From: Paracoccus sp. S3-43 | Lineage (GTDB): Bacteria; Pseudomonadota; Alphaproteobacteria; Rhodobacterales; Rhodobacteraceae | Direction of reading: 5' to 3' | Assembly (NCBI RefSeq): GCF_029027965.1 | Contig: NZ_CP119082.1 | Span: 1,096,001-1,160,000 of the forward strand | Length of the DNA stretch: 64,000 nt | Part shown: positions 12,719 through 22,271 of the stretch, in pieces | How positions within the stretch are numbered: the first letter of the stretch is position 1 | How the letters are laid out: each line of letters begins with the position of its first letter | Notes under the pieces: generated by a model | The model's database searches: none | What the model was told of the DNA's origin: nothing | The model's input: the letters and a program-made list of their open reading frames with translations, nothing else | Position numbers and translations under genes: made by a program

Positions 12719-13663
12719 CTACCAGTAGAGGCCGAAGCTTCGGAAGCGGGGCGCCGTCTTCGGCGCACGAAACCTGTCGCTCGGAAAGTCTGCGAGGGGC
12801 GGGATCGGGGCCGTCCTGCGCGCGGCCAGTTCGCGGAGCCTGCGGATCCGGCTGTCGGTCGGCGGATGCGTCCGAAGCAGCGATGGATCGGGCATCCGCC
12901 TCCCGGGAAGCAGGATCTCTTCCCAGAAGCGGCCGAGCTGACGGTCGAGCTTGCGCAACGCGCGAACGAGGCCTTCCGGGTCGCCGGTCAGCTCGGCCGC
13001 GGCCCGGTCGGCATCATATTCGCGGGTCCGAGACAGGCCAAGCTGGACAAGCGTCATCAGGGTGGGGGCAAGGATGAGCAGCAGCACGATGTGCCAGGGC
13101 ACATGGACGGCGCCGACAAGGACAAGGGGCAGGTTGAGGATCAGCAGGAACTGTCCGATCCAGCTTGCCAGAGACACGAGCCTCGACATTACATCCGCCA
13201 GCCCCATGAGCCAGAGATCGCGATTGGCGACATGGCCGACCTCGTGGGCCAGCACACCGGCCAGTTCGCGCCCGTCAAGTAGCCCGAGCAGCCCGTCGGT
13301 GACGCAGATCGCGCTGTCCTCGGGGCTGCCCATGGCGAAGGCGTTGGGCAGGGAGCTCGGCACGCGATAGAGCGCGGGGATGCGCGGCAGGCCGGCGCGG
13401 CGCGCCAGTTCGGCGAGGGTGGCGACGAGGCCCGGCGCCTCACGTGCGGTCAGGCGCTGCGCCCGGTAGGCCGACATCAGCATCCGCCGCGAGAGGTCGG
13501 GCGCGAACGCGAGGCCCAGGAGCATGCCGAGCGCCGCGAGGAGACCGGCCTGCGCACCGAGGACCGCAGTCACCGATACCCAGGCGATGGCCGCCATGAG
13601 GGTCAGCAGAAGCGCAGACTGGACAAGGTTCAACAGCCGGTGCCGGATCAGCATGGTCGTCAT
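12719..13663 (-). CDS. M48 family zinc metalloprotease, HtpX-like
   Basis: 314 residues. Two N-terminal hydrophobic segments (about 12-35 and 38-54) are followed by the zinc motif HEVGH (140-144) and two more hydrophobic segments after it, the HtpX/M48B layout of an inner-membrane protease that cuts misfolded membrane proteins. The downstream glutamate ligand is likely in TREYDADRAAAEL. The start at 13663 (MTTMLIRHRLL) is preferred; the longer frame to 13795 would overlap the protease gene. It lies 10 nt after the DegP-like stop as the last gene of the operon, and a terminator follows. Confidence 0.85.
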   Translation of the reverse strand: MTTMLIRHRLLNLVQSALLLTLMAAIAWVSVTAVLGAQAGLLAALGMLLGLAFAPDLSRRMLMSAYRAQRLTAREAPGLVATLAELARRAGLPRIPALYRVPSSLPNAFAMGSPEDSAICVTDGLLGLLDGRELAGVLAHEVGHVANRDLWLMGLADVMSRLVSLASWIGQFLLILNLPLVLVGAVHVPWHIVLLLILAPTLMTLVQLGLSRTREYDADRAAAELTGDPEGLVRALRKLDRQLGRFWEEILLPGRRMPDPSLLRTHPPTDSRIRRLRELAARRTAPIPPLADFPSDRFRAPKTAPRFRSFGLYW

Positions 13664-13673
13664 GTCGCCCGTC

Positions 13674-14816
13674 CTACATCGGCTGGCGAAGCGTGATCTC
13701 GAGACGCAGGAGCTGTGCGCCGCGCTGGATGTGCAACTCGACCCTGTCACCCGGCCGATACTCTTCGAGAGCAGCGAATAAATCCCGCGAATCACCTATC
13801 CTCGAGGCGCCGAGACCGACGATACGGTCACCTACGACGATCAGTCCGTCCTGGGACACCCGCGCCGGGATCAGCCCGGTACTGGCTGCGGGGCTATCCG
13901 GTTCCACACCAAGGACCAGAGCACCAGACCCGCCCTCGCGCGCGATCATAGCATCGATGCGGGGATCGGTCAGGATGCCCAGCCGCGGCGGGTCATAGCG
14001 GCCGCGCGCGATCAGCTGCGGCACCACCCGGTTGACGGTATCGACCGGCACCGCGAAGCCGATCCCGGCGCTGCCGCCCGAGGGGCTGAAGATGGCGGTG
14101 TTGACGCCGATGAGCCGCCCGGCGCTGTCGATCAGCGGTCCGCCCGAATTGCCGGGGTTGATCGCCGCGTCGGTCTGGATCAGGCCCCGGATCGGCGGTC
14201 CGCCCTCGCCCGGAAGCTCGCGACCGAGGGCAGAGACGATGCCTGTCGTCATCGTCCAGTCGAGCCCGAAGGGATTTCCGATGGCAAGGACGCTCTGGCC
14301 CACGCGCAGATCGCCGCTGGTGCCAATGGGGATCGGCGGCGGCCGGTCCGCGCCCACCCCGATGTGCAGGACGGCAAGGTCGTGCTCGGGGGCGCGGCCG
14401 ACCAGTCGCGCGGGATAGGCGCGGCCGTCGGCCAGGCGCACGGTCGCGCCGCTCGCCCCGGCGATGACATGGTTGTTCGTCACCACGTGGCCGAGCTCGT
14501 CCCAGACGAAGCCCGAGCCGTTGCCGCGCGGGATGTCATAGGCGTTGCGGGTCCAGGGGTCGATCACCCGTTCGGCCGTGGTGATGAAGACGACGCTGTC
14601 GCGGGCGGCTTCGAAAATCGCGATGGTGCTCTGTTCGGAGGCGGCCAGATCGCCCCGCGGCGCTACGGTGCGCGGTTCGGCGAAGCGGCCGAGGATGGCG
14701 GACTGGAGGATCGGCAGGCTCTGCCAGGCCACCATCAGGACGAGCGCGGCCGCGGTCGCCGCAACGAGCCGCGCATGGAAGCACCCGGTCACCCCCGCCT
14801 GCCGCCGTTCCGGCAT
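13674..14816 (-). CDS. degP: DegP/DegQ-like trypsin-type serine protease with PDZ domain
   Basis: 380 residues. An N-terminal membrane anchor (about 15-40) is followed by a trypsin-like domain with catalytic H116 (TNNHVIAG), D146 (EHDLAVL) and S224 (GNSGGPL), then one PDZ domain (about 275-375). It probably degrades or holds misfolded periplasmic proteins under heat and oxidative stress. A homologue is a constant member of tLST islands. The start at 14816 (MPERRQAGVTGC) is chosen; it lies 281 nt inside the extended psiE frame, which is unusual. The longer in-frame start at 14897 is less likely. Confidence 0.88.
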   Translation of the reverse strand: MPERRQAGVTGCFHARLVAATAAALVLMVAWQSLPILQSAILGRFAEPRTVAPRGDLAASEQSTIAIFEAARDSVVFITTAERVIDPWTRNAYDIPRGNGSGFVWDELGHVVTNNHVIAGASGATVRLADGRAYPARLVGRAPEHDLAVLHIGVGADRPPPIPIGTSGDLRVGQSVLAIGNPFGLDWTMTTGIVSALGRELPGEGGPPIRGLIQTDAAINPGNSGGPLIDSAGRLIGVNTAIFSPSGGSAGIGFAVPVDTVNRVVPQLIARGRYDPPRLGILTDPRIDAMIAREGGSGALVLGVEPDSPAASTGLIPARVSQDGLIVVGDRIVGLGASRIGDSRDLFAALEEYRPGDRVELHIQRGAQLLRLEITLRQPM

Positions 14817-15279
14817 GGTGCTGCTCGCGCCGGTCCTGATCGCGCACCAGCCAGTGGACAGCGCCCAGTGCAAGCGCTGCGGCGGCGAGTGCGGCAATCT
14901 TTGCCGGCTCCGTCTCGCCGAGGTCCAGGATGATGAATTTGCGCGCGACGGCGAGGAGCGCGATCAGCACGATCGTGCGGACTTGGAGGATCCCGAAGCT
15001 GCGTTCGGTCGCAACAAGAAGGGAGCGCTTGAACTCGAGCGCGATCACCACGGTGAAGATCATGCCGAACACCACCTGGAAGGTGGCGTAATCGAGAGTG
15101 TCGAATGCCCCCAGAACCAGGCGGTTCACGACTTCGCGCATCAGCGCCCAGACCGACGCCACGACGATCGCCGCAATGATGACGCTGAGGACGAAGATGA
15201 CAACTTGCTCGAACTTCTCGTAGAGCGTCATCGCCGACCATTGTTCACGGGTCAGCCCGGATCGTTGCAAGTCTTTCAT
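14536..15279 (-). CDS. psiE: PsiE family phosphate-starvation-inducible membrane protein, apparently extended
   Basis: 247 residues as read. Residues 1-145 form the four-helix PsiE domain (EKFEQVVIFVLSVIIAAIVV and similar helices, ending ALALGAVHWLVRDQDRR). From about residue 154, exactly where the DegP-like ATG occurs (14816), the sequence turns into a low-complexity Arg/Ala/Gly tail that is the out-of-frame shadow of degP. The natural stop therefore seems to have been lost. PsiE-type genes sit beside degP in tLST islands; the molecular function is unknown. Start ATG at 15279. The 115 nt to the upstream hsp20 stop hold no gene. Confidence 0.78.
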   Translation of the reverse strand: MKDLQRSGLTREQWSAMTLYEKFEQVVIFVLSVIIAAIVVASVWALMREVVNRLVLGAFDTLDYATFQVVFGMIFTVVIALEFKRSLLVATERSFGILQVRTIVLIALLAVARKFIILDLGETEPAKIAALAAAALALGAVHWLVRDQDRREQHHAGTAAGGGDRVLPCAARCGDRGRARPDGGLAEPADPPVRHPRPLRRTAHRSAAGRSGRLRTEHHRDFRSRPRQRRLHHHGRTGDRPLDPQRL

Positions 15280-15394
15280 GATTGCCTCTCGAAGGCCGCC
15301 CCGGAGAGACAAGCTCCCCGGGGCTTCTCCAGACGGTGCGATATCGCAAGGAGCGGAGGGGACGCCGCAAACCGGCGACACCCAATGTGGCAAA

Positions 15395-15886
15395 TCAGCC
15401 GTTCTTGACCTCGATGCGCTTGACCTTCGCCTGCGCCTCGGGAGTCTGGGGCAGCTTGATCGTCAGAACCCCGTTCTTGAAGGATGCCTGCGCCTTTTCG
15501 CCATCCACACCGGGAGGGAGCGGAATTGTCCGGTAGATCGCGCCGTAGCTGCGCTCGGAGAGATAGTATCCCTTCTTCTCCTCTTTGCGCTCGATCTTTT
15601 TCTCCCCCTTCACAGTCAACATGTCATCGTTAACTGTCACCTCGATGTCCTTCATCTCCATGCCCGGCAGCTCGATCGACACTTCGATCGCGTTGTCGGT
15701 CTCGACCATGTCGGATTTGGCTTCGCCGCTGCCCCAGGGCCATTCGAAATGACCGACCTTGTTCCAGAAGTTCTCGAACACATGGTTCATTTCGCGCTGG
15801 AGTGTCGCGATCGGGTTGTCTTCGCCGCTCTTGGCATCTGGCGCGCCGTCCTTGCGCGCCCAGGGAATGAAGTCTTTGATCTGCAT
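15395..15886 (-). CDS. Small heat shock protein Hsp20 (third copy)
   Basis: 163 residues. The alpha-crystallin domain spans about 55-155, with conserved VSIELPGMEMKDIEV and the GVLTIKLP (I/V-x-I/V-type) ending. The N terminus MQIKDFIPWARKD with a conserved WPWG aromatic stretch resembles the sHsp20 of tLST islands. It is an ATP-independent holdase that binds unfolding proteins for later rescue by disaggregases such as the ClpK encoded on the opposite operon. It lies 20 nt downstream of the second hsp20 gene. Confidence 0.93.
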   Translation of the reverse strand: MQIKDFIPWARKDGAPDAKSGEDNPIATLQREMNHVFENFWNKVGHFEWPWGSGEAKSDMVETDNAIEVSIELPGMEMKDIEVTVNDDMLTVKGEKKIERKEEKKGYYLSERSYGAIYRTIPLPPGVDGEKAQASFKNGVLTIKLPQTPEAQAKVKRIEVKNG

Positions 15887-15906
15887 GATATGGTCTCCTT
15901 CGGTTT

Positions 15907-16305
15907 TCAGGCGCCCTTGACGACGATCCTTTTCGGCTGCGCTTCAGGGGCTCGGGGGAGCGTCAGGGTGAGGACGCCGCCACGCATCTCGGCTTCGATC
16001 CTGTCGGGGTCGAAGTCCTCGGAAAGCGTGAAGGCACGCTCGAAATCGCCCTCGCCATATTCGGCATGGGCAAGTTCGAGGTTTTCCGGCCGCACCGGGT
16101 CAACCTTGCCGCGGATCGTCAACACGCGATTTTCGAGCGTGATTTCGACCGCATCGGGAGCGACCCCAGGCATTTCAAGCATCATGGAGACGCCCTGATC
16201 GGTCTCGACGATATCGGTCAACGGGCGGTAGATGCGTCCGTCGCCGGTGGTTTCGGGCGAGTCGGTCGGCGTCTTTTCGGCGGCTTGCGTGATGTCGGTG
16301 CTCAT
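15907..16305 (-). CDS. Small heat shock protein Hsp20 (second copy)
   Basis: 132 residues. A short polar N terminus (MSTDITQAAEKTPTD) precedes an alpha-crystallin domain (about 35-128) with VSMMLEMPGVAPDAVEI and a C-terminal GGVLTLTLPRA signature. It is shorter at both ends than the neighbouring copy, so it may form smaller or mixed oligomers. It is 14 nt downstream of the first hsp20 gene and belongs to the same leftward operon. Confidence 0.92.
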   Translation of the reverse strand: MSTDITQAAEKTPTDSPETTGDGRIYRPLTDIVETDQGVSMMLEMPGVAPDAVEITLENRVLTIRGKVDPVRPENLELAHAEYGEGDFERAFTLSEDFDPDRIEAEMRGGVLTLTLPRAPEAQPKRIVVKGA

Positions 16306-16319
16306 CGTGCCAGCTCTTC

Positions 16320-16745
16320 TCAGGCTGCCTTGATCTCGATTTTCTTCGGCTTTTCTTCCTCGGGCCGGGAGATGACGATCCGCAATACGCCGTTCGTCAT
16401 CCTCGCCTCGACCTTGTCATCCGAGGTCGCGAACGGCAGGCGGATAGCGCGGGAAAACCTGCCGTAACCGCGTTCGTTGCGGTGCCAGCGCGCACCGTCG
16501 GGAACCTCGGGCGCCTTGCGTTCGCCCGAAAGGGTCAGGACGCTGTCCTTGACCGAAATCTCAATGTCGCCCGGTTCGATGCCGGGAAGTTCAGCGGTGA
16601 CTCCAACGGCCTCAGGGCCTTGCCAGACATTCACCGCCGGGAACGCCGCGCGGGACGGCGGCCAGAAACCACGGTCGAGATCGCGCATCATGGAGCGCAT
16701 CAGCGCGAAGGGATCGCTGCGGCGCAGATATGTCGGGTAGAGCAT
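16320..16745 (-). CDS. Small heat shock protein Hsp20 (first gene of leftward operon)
   Basis: 141 residues. The N terminus MLYPTYLRRSDPFALMRSMMRD is typical of class A sHsps, and the alpha-crystallin domain (about 40-138) contains VTAELPGIEPGDIEI and GVLRIVIS. It starts the leftward operon whose promoter must lie in 16746-16946, back to back with the marR promoter. Expected role: cytosolic holdase chaperone. The three copies are clearly divergent in sequence, so they are not recent tandem duplicates. Confidence 0.93.
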   Translation of the reverse strand: MLYPTYLRRSDPFALMRSMMRDLDRGFWPPSRAAFPAVNVWQGPEAVGVTAELPGIEPGDIEISVKDSVLTLSGERKAPEVPDGARWHRNERGYGRFSRAIRLPFATSDDKVEARMTNGVLRIVISRPEEEKPKKIEIKAA

Positions 16746-16830
16746 TGCTGGCCTCCTGTTGCTGATCGATGCCCCCGAACCGTCGGCATGGACGGACCGG
16801 GCAACGGTGCCGGCCGGATGTGGGTTCGGA

Positions 16831-16854
16831 GACCGCCTATCAAGATAGGCGGTC
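16831..16854. promoter_or_regulatory. Perfect inverted repeat in the divergent stress promoter region
   Basis: GACCGCCTATC (16831-16841) and GATAGGCGGTC (16844-16854) are perfect 11-bp arms around AA. It lies in the 201-nt gap between hsp20 and marR. It could be an operator or a transcript hairpin; no T run follows, so a simple terminator is less likely. Confidence 0.5.
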
Positions 16855-16862
16855 CCATTTAT

Positions 16863-16892
16863 TATGCAAGCATATATGGTGCATGCATTGCG
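16863..16892. promoter_or_regulatory. Possible MarR operator upstream of marR
   Basis: An AT-rich stretch TATGCAAGCATATATGG followed by TGCATGCATTG has repeated GCA/TGC half-sites and an internal TGCATGCA palindrome, about 55-85 nt before the marR start. MarR proteins usually bind such AT-rich palindromes in their own promoters. Inferred from position only. Confidence 0.4.
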
Positions 16893-16946
16893 CCTTGGAT
16901 GGAGAGCAGTCTATCCTGTTTCTCATGCAGTGGAGGAAGGATACCC

Positions 16947-17375
16947 ATGATCTCTTCTGATCTTGCCCTGATCGGGACGACGATCCACCGGGTCGCGCAG
17001 CTCATCCAGCAGCGGATCGACAACGAGATCGGCGACAGCGGCCTGACCCGCCTGTCCTGGATGGCGGCGACACATGTCGAGGATTCGCCCGGGCTGACCA
17101 TCGGCGATCTGGCCGGGCGGCTGGAGGTAGGCCGGGCCACTGCGGGCCAGCTCGTCGATCGCATGGTACAGGGCGGTTGGGTCGAGCGGTGGCCCTCGCC
17201 CGACGACCGGCGGTCGCAGATCGTCACGGCAACACCTAAGGCCAGGGCGATGCTGGAGGAACTCGCGCCGCGGCAGTCGGCGCTCGAAGATGAAATCCTG
17301 CAGGATCTGTCGGCGGACGAAAGGCGCATTCTGCTGGCGCTGCTCGAGCGGATCAAGTCGCGGCTTTTACGCTAG
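16947..17375 (+). CDS. MarR family transcriptional regulator
   Basis: 142 residues with the MarR winged-helix layout: helices 1-50, recognition region TIGDLAGRLEVGRATAGQLVDRMV (about 53-76), and the beta-wing WVERWPSPDDRRSQIVTATPKA. It is probably the local repressor controlling the two divergent stress operons. The start at 16947 follows GGAGGAAGG (16932-16940). It lies 16 nt upstream of ftsH, so it is likely co-transcribed and autoregulated. The ligand or signal is unknown. Confidence 0.88.
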   Translation: MISSDLALIGTTIHRVAQLIQQRIDNEIGDSGLTRLSWMAATHVEDSPGLTIGDLAGRLEVGRATAGQLVDRMVQGGWVERWPSPDDRRSQIVTATPKARAMLEELAPRQSALEDEILQDLSADERRILLALLERIKSRLLR

Positions 17376-17391
17376 AGGGGGGCGAATAGGT

Positions 17392-19224
17392 ATGGAAAGG
17401 AAGACCGAATACAACATCTGGTACTGGGTGGTGGCTTTCATAGCCGTGCTTTTCATCCAGAACCTGATCGCCGGCTGGCAATCCGTCGCGCCGATCAGCT
17501 ACAGCCAGTTCGAGAAGTATCTCGCTGACGGGAAAATTTCCTCTGTCGCGGTCGGGGCAGACACTATCACAGGCACCTTCGCCGAACCGGTCGACGGCAA
17601 GAAGCAGTTTGTGACGACCGTAGTGAATCCCGCAATCCTGGAGCGGATAGACCGGTCAGGTATCGAGATCACTGGCGTTCCGCAAAACACTTTTCTCGGC
17701 ACGCTGATTTCCTGGGTAGCGCCAGCGCTTGTCTTCTTCGGAATCTGGATGCTGCTGTTCCGCAAGTTCGCCGACAAGCAGGGCTTCGGCGGGTTCATGC
17801 AGGTCGGCCGCAGCAAGGCCAAAGTTTACATGGAAAAAGAAACCGGCGTCAGCTTCGCCGACGTGGCTGGCGTGGACGAGGCCAAGGCCGAGCTCGAGGA
17901 GGTCGTGGAGTTCCTCAGGAACCCCGCCGAATACGGAAAGCTGGGCGCACATATCCCCAAAGGCATATTGCTCGTTGGGCCGCCGGGCACCGGCAAGACG
18001 CTGCTGGCCCGCGCGGTGGCGGGTGAGGCGGGCGTGACCTTCTTTTCGATCTCGGGATCGGAGTTCGTCGAGATGTTCGTGGGCGTCGGTGCCGCACGGG
18101 TGCGCGACCTGTTCGAGCAGGCCCGGAAATCCGCGCCGGCGATCATCTTCATCGACGAACTCGACGCTCTCGGGCGGGCGCGCTCCTCCGGCCAGATCGC
18201 TGGCGGCCACGATGAGCGTGAGCAGACGCTGAACCAGCTTCTGACCGAGCTCGACGGCTTCGACCCTTCGGTGGGCATCGTGCTCCTGGCCGCCACCAAC
18301 CGACCAGAGATCCTCGACCCCGCGCTGCTGCGTGCGGGACGCTTCGACCGGCAGGTGCTGGTGGATCGGCCGGATAAGAAGGGACGTGTGCAGATTCTCG
18401 GCGTTCACATGAAAAAGGTGAAGCTCGCCCCGGACGTCGATGCCGAGAAGGTCGCAGCGCTTACTCCCGGCTTTTCCGGGGCGGACCTCGCCAATCTCGT
18501 CAACGAGGCAGCATTGCTCGCCACGCGCCGCAAGGCGGATGCGGTGACGATGGACGACTTCAACAATGCCGTCGAGCGCATCATCGCAGGGTTGGAAAAG
18601 AAGAACCGCGTGCTCAATCCGCGCGAACGCGAGATCGTGGCGCATCACGAGATGGGGCACGCGCTGGTGGCGATGGCTCTGCCCGGCACGGATCCGGTGC
18701 ACAAGGTCTCGATCATCCCGCGCGGCATCGGCGCGCTCGGCTACACCATCCAGCGCCCGACCGAGGACCGCTTCCTGATGACGCGCGAGGAGCTGGAGAA
18801 CAAGATCGCCGTCCTCCTCGGCGGGCGCGCGGCCGAGAAGATCGTCTACGACCACCTCTCGACCGGGGCGGCCGACGATCTGGTCAAGGCTACCGATATC
18901 GCCCGCGCCATGGTCGCGCGGTACGGGATGGACGAAGACCTCGGGCATGTCAGCTACGACACCGATCGGCCCGGCTTTCTCGGCACCGGCGACCAGTCGT
19001 CGTGGCTGAACCGCCGCTACAGCGACGCCACTGCCGAGCGGATGGACGCGAAGGTGCGCGACATCGTGGATGGCGTGTTCAAGCGCACCCTCTCGCTTCT
19101 CGAAGCCAACCGGGCGCTGCTCGAGCAATCGGCGCAGGATCTCCTGCAACGCGAGACACTGGACGAGCCCGATCTGGTGGCAATTGGGTCCCAGGTGAAA
19201 AGAACGGAAGCGGTCGCTGCGTGA
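17392..19224 (+). CDS. ftsH: ATP-dependent zinc metalloprotease FtsH (island copy)
   Basis: 610 residues. Two membrane helices (about 8-28 and 103-124) flank a periplasmic domain. The AAA domain has Walker A GPPGTGKT (196-203), Walker [10 protein letters not shown] and the second region of homology [21 protein letters not shown]. The zinc site is HEMGH (419-423), a variant of the usual HEAGH, and the third ligand is in STGAADDL. FtsH degrades damaged membrane and short-lived cytosolic proteins. It is slightly shorter than housekeeping FtsH and matches the island-type FtsH. The start at 17392 follows GAGGGGGG. Confidence 0.95.
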   Translation: MERKTEYNIWYWVVAFIAVLFIQNLIAGWQSVAPISYSQFEKYLADGKISSVAVGADTITGTFAEPVDGKKQFVTTVVNPAILERIDRSGIEITGVPQNTFLGTLISWVAPALVFFGIWMLLFRKFADKQGFGGFMQVGRSKAKVYMEKETGVSFADVAGVDEAKAELEEVVEFLRNPAEYGKLGAHIPKGILLVGPPGTGKTLLARAVAGEAGVTFFSISGSEFVEMFVGVGAARVRDLFEQARKSAPAIIFIDELDALGRARSSGQIAGGHDEREQTLNQLLTELDGFDPSVGIVLLAATNRPEILDPALLRAGRFDRQVLVDRPDKKGRVQILGVHMKKVKLAPDVDAEKVAALTPGFSGADLANLVNEAALLATRRKADAVTMDDFNNAVERIIAGLEKKNRVLNPREREIVAHHEMGHALVAMALPGTDPVHKVSIIPRGIGALGYTIQRPTEDRFLMTREELENKIAVLLGGRAAEKIVYDHLSTGAADDLVKATDIARAMVARYGMDEDLGHVSYDTDRPGFLGTGDQSSWLNRRYSDATAERMDAKVRDIVDGVFKRTLSLLEANRALLEQSAQDLLQRETLDEPDLVAIGSQVKRTEAVAA

Positions 19225-19287
19225 CGCCGTAACTGACGCAGATGATCGGCGGACAACCCTGACTGGATAAAGAAACGGAGAGCAAAA

Positions 19288-22194
19288 ATGGCAAATGGAA
19301 CTTGCGATATTTGCGGTCGCCCGGCGACGGCGCGCGTGCGCGCTTCGGTGAACGGCAGAGTTCAGAACATGGAGCTGTGCGATCAGCACTACCGTGAAAT
19401 GGTGCGCCGGTCGGGCCGCAGCGCATCGCCGCTGGAGTCCCTGTTCGGGCGGCATTCCCTTTTCGACGAATTCTTCGGCGATAGCGGTTTCGGCAGCCTT
19501 CTCGGCGACAGCCCGCTGCGGGGCGGCACGCTCGGCTCCATGGGTGACGGCGATGACGATGTCGTCGACGCCACTTTCGGTGAGGGTGCCCCGCGGCGTG
19601 GATCGCGGCGCGGCGGTGGACGCACCATCGCTGACCGGCTGAGCGAACAGGGCAACAAGCTGTTGCAGGATGCCGCACAGAAGGCCGGAGAGTTCGGGCG
19701 CAGCGAGGTCGATACCGAACATTTGCTTTTGGCATTGACCTCGTCCGACGTCGTCAAGACGATCCTGGAACAGTTCAAGGTCGATGTGGACGATCTGCGG
19801 CGCCAGATCGAGAAGGAAGCGAAGCGTGGAGAGGCCAAGACGGAGGGCGAAATCGGCGTCAGTCCTCGCCTGAAGGACGCGCTGAACCGGGCCTTCATCG
19901 CCTCGAACGAACTCGGCCATTCCTATGTCGGCCCCGAGCATCTGCTGATCGGCCTCGCCGAGGAGGGCGAGGGCCTGGCCGCGTCTATCCTGCGCAAGTA
20001 CGGCCTCACGCCGCAGGCGCTTCGCCAGCAGGTGACCAAGGTCGTGGGCAAGGGAGCCGAGGAAGGCCGCGTGGAGGCGCCTTCCAGCACGCCCGATCTG
20101 GACCAGTTCAGCCGTGACCTGACGAAGCTCGCCCGCGAGGGCAAGCTCGATCCCGTCATCGGCCGCGCCCGTGAGATCGAGACGACGATCGAAGTGCTGG
20201 CCCGCCGGAAAAAGAACAACCCGGTGCTGATCGGCGAGCCTGGCGTGGGCAAGACCGCCATCGTCGAGGGACTTGCACAACGGATCGTCGCAGGGGAAGT
20301 GCCAGAGGCGCTGCGCGACAAGCGGCTGGTCGAACTCAACATCAACTCGATGGTGGCCGGGTCGAAGTATCGGGGCGAGTTCGAGGAGCGGGTGCAGAAG
20401 ATCCTCAAGGAGATCACCGAGGAGAAGGACAGTCTGATCCTGTTCATCGACGAGATCCATACCATCGTCGGCGCCGGTCAGGGCGGTGGCGAAGGCGGTC
20501 TAGACATCGCCAACACCTTCAAGCCGGCGCTGGCGCGGGGCGAGCTGAACCTGATCGGCGCGACAACGCTCAACGAGTACCAGAAATACATCGAGAAGGA
20601 CGCAGCACTCGAACGTCGCTTCCAGCCGGTCTATGTCGAGGAGCCTACGGTGGCTCAGGTCATCATGATCCTGCGCGGTCTGCGCGACACGCTGGAGGCG
20701 CACCACAAGGTGACGATCACCGACGAGGCCATCGTCGCGGCGGCCGAGCTTTCGGACCGCTACATCACTGGCCGTTTCATGCCTGACAAGGCGATCGACC
20801 TGATCGATCAGGCCGCCGCACGTGTGAAGATCAGCGCCACAGCGCGCCCCGTGGACGTCCAGGAGCTGGAGGCCGAGGTCGCGCAGATCAAGCGCGAGCA
20901 GGACTATGCCGCAGCCCGCAAGCAATTCGACCGGGCAGCGGAATTGAAGAAGGAACTCGAACAGAAGCAGAAGGAACTGGACGAGCTTCTGGAGATTTGG
21001 AAGCGCGACCAGGCCTCCGCCACCGCCGAGGTGCGCGCCGATCATGTCGCGCAGATCGTCTCGAAGATCACCGGCGTTCCGGTCACTGAGCTGACCACCG
21101 AGGAGAAAGACAAGCTCCTCAAGCTCGAGGAGAAGCTGCACGAGCGCGTCATCGGCCAAGAAGAGGCCATCCGCGCCGTGGCGGATGCGGTGCGCCTGGC
21201 GCGCGCAGGACTGCGCGAGGGACGCGGCCCGACCGCGACATTCCTCTTCCTCGGGCCGACCGGGGTTGGCAAGACGGAACTGGCCAAGACGCTCGCCGAA
21301 GTAATCTTTGGCGATCAGGACGCAATCATCCGCATCGACATGTCCGAGTACGGCGAGCGCCACTCGGTCGCCCGGCTGGTGGGCGCGCCTCCCGGCTACG
21401 TCGGATACGACGAAGGCGGGCAACTGACCGAGAAGGTGCGCCGTCGGCCCTACTCGGTCGTGCTGCTCGACGAGATCGAGAAGGCGCACCCGGATGTCTA
21501 CAACATTCTGTTGCAGGTGTTCGACGACGGTCGGCTGACCGACGGCAAGGGGCGCGTGGTGGACTTCACCAACACCATCATCATCGCCACGTCGAACCTC
21601 GGTTCGGACATCATCCAGCGCAACCTCAAGAAGCGCGGCACCAAGGAGTTCGACGAGGCAAAGCAGAAGTCCGAGCTGATGGAGGTGTTGCGCGGTCATT
21701 TCCGGCCAGAGTTCATCAACCGGATCGACGAGATCATCGTCTTCCACTCGCTGAACCAGTCGGAAATCCGCCAGATCGTGGGGTTGCAGCTGAACCGGGT
21801 GAAACGGACCGCCCTCGGCCAGGGCGTCGAGCTCGAGTTCGACGTGAGCGTCGTGGATCACTTCGGCGCGGTCGGCTTCCGCCCCGAATTCGGCGCCCGC
21901 GAGCTGCGCCGGCTGATCCGGTCGGAGCTGGAGACCGAGTTGGCTCGCGAGATGCTCTCCGGGCGGATCGAGGATGGTGACAAGGTCCGCGTCGCCTGGT
22001 CGGCGGACGAGCAGAAGGTCGTGTTCGAAAAGATCGCAAAGGACACCGGTGACGACAGCCCGGACGATCAGGCCAAGGCCGGGATCGACGAGTCCGGCAA
22101 AGTTGCCCAAGAAAAGGCGCACGCTCCGACGCCCGACGTCCCGGCCGAGGCCAAGGATGAGGTGCAGTCCAAGGACGACAAGTCCGCCGAGTGA
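19288..22194 (+). CDS. clpK: ClpK-type heat-resistance AAA+ disaggregase
   Basis: 968 residues. The N terminus has a small zinc-finger-like motif (C6, C9, C31, H34), a Gly/Asp-rich linker, and a double Clp_N domain (about 115-255). The first AAA domain has Walker A GEPGVGKT (316-323), then a coiled-coil middle region (about 520-570), and the second AAA domain has GPTGVGKT near 655-662. The C-terminal tail is charged. This architecture is ClpK, the third-class Clp ATPase tied to transmissible heat resistance. It probably dissolves aggregates or feeds ClpP. No ClpP is encoded nearby. Confidence 0.94.
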   Translation: MANGTCDICGRPATARVRASVNGRVQNMELCDQHYREMVRRSGRSASPLESLFGRHSLFDEFFGDSGFGSLLGDSPLRGGTLGSMGDGDDDVVDATFGEGAPRRGSRRGGGRTIADRLSEQGNKLLQDAAQKAGEFGRSEVDTEHLLLALTSSDVVKTILEQFKVDVDDLRRQIEKEAKRGEAKTEGEIGVSPRLKDALNRAFIASNELGHSYVGPEHLLIGLAEEGEGLAASILRKYGLTPQALRQQVTKVVGKGAEEGRVEAPSSTPDLDQFSRDLTKLAREGKLDPVIGRAREIETTIEVLARRKKNNPVLIGEPGVGKTAIVEGLAQRIVAGEVPEALRDKRLVELNINSMVAGSKYRGEFEERVQKILKEITEEKDSLILFIDEIHTIVGAGQGGGEGGLDIANTFKPALARGELNLIGATTLNEYQKYIEKDAALERRFQPVYVEEPTVAQVIMILRGLRDTLEAHHKVTITDEAIVAAAELSDRYITGRFMPDKAIDLIDQAAARVKISATARPVDVQELEAEVAQIKREQDYAAARKQFDRAAELKKELEQKQKELDELLEIWKRDQASATAEVRADHVAQIVSKITGVPVTELTTEEKDKLLKLEEKLHERVIGQEEAIRAVADAVRLARAGLREGRGPTATFLFLGPTGVGKTELAKTLAEVIFGDQDAIIRIDMSEYGERHSVARLVGAPPGYVGYDEGGQLTEKVRRRPYSVVLLDEIEKAHPDVYNILLQVFDDGRLTDGKGRVVDFTNTIIIATSNLGSDIIQRNLKKRGTKEFDEAKQKSELMEVLRGHFRPEFINRIDEIIVFHSLNQSEIRQIVGLQLNRVKRTALGQGVELEFDVSVVDHFGAVGFRPEFGARELRRLIRSELETELAREMLSGRIEDGDKVRVAWSADEQKVVFEKIAKDTGDDSPDDQAKAGIDESGKVAQEKAHAPTPDVPAEAKDEVQSKDDKSAE

Positions 22195-22271
22195 CAGCGC
22201 AAAAGACTGGCCCGGCGCGATATCGGTCGCGCCGGACCATCTCTTCGGAGAGTTATAGGAAGGTGCACGGC

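Noticed and set aside
12454..12768. 104-codon minus-strand frame near the island edge
   Set aside because: Covers a terminator and part of the htpX end; no domain recognised, so treated as non-coding.
17656..22122. Long antisense frames across ftsH and clpK
   Set aside because: Shadows of AAA+ genes with no protein-like features.
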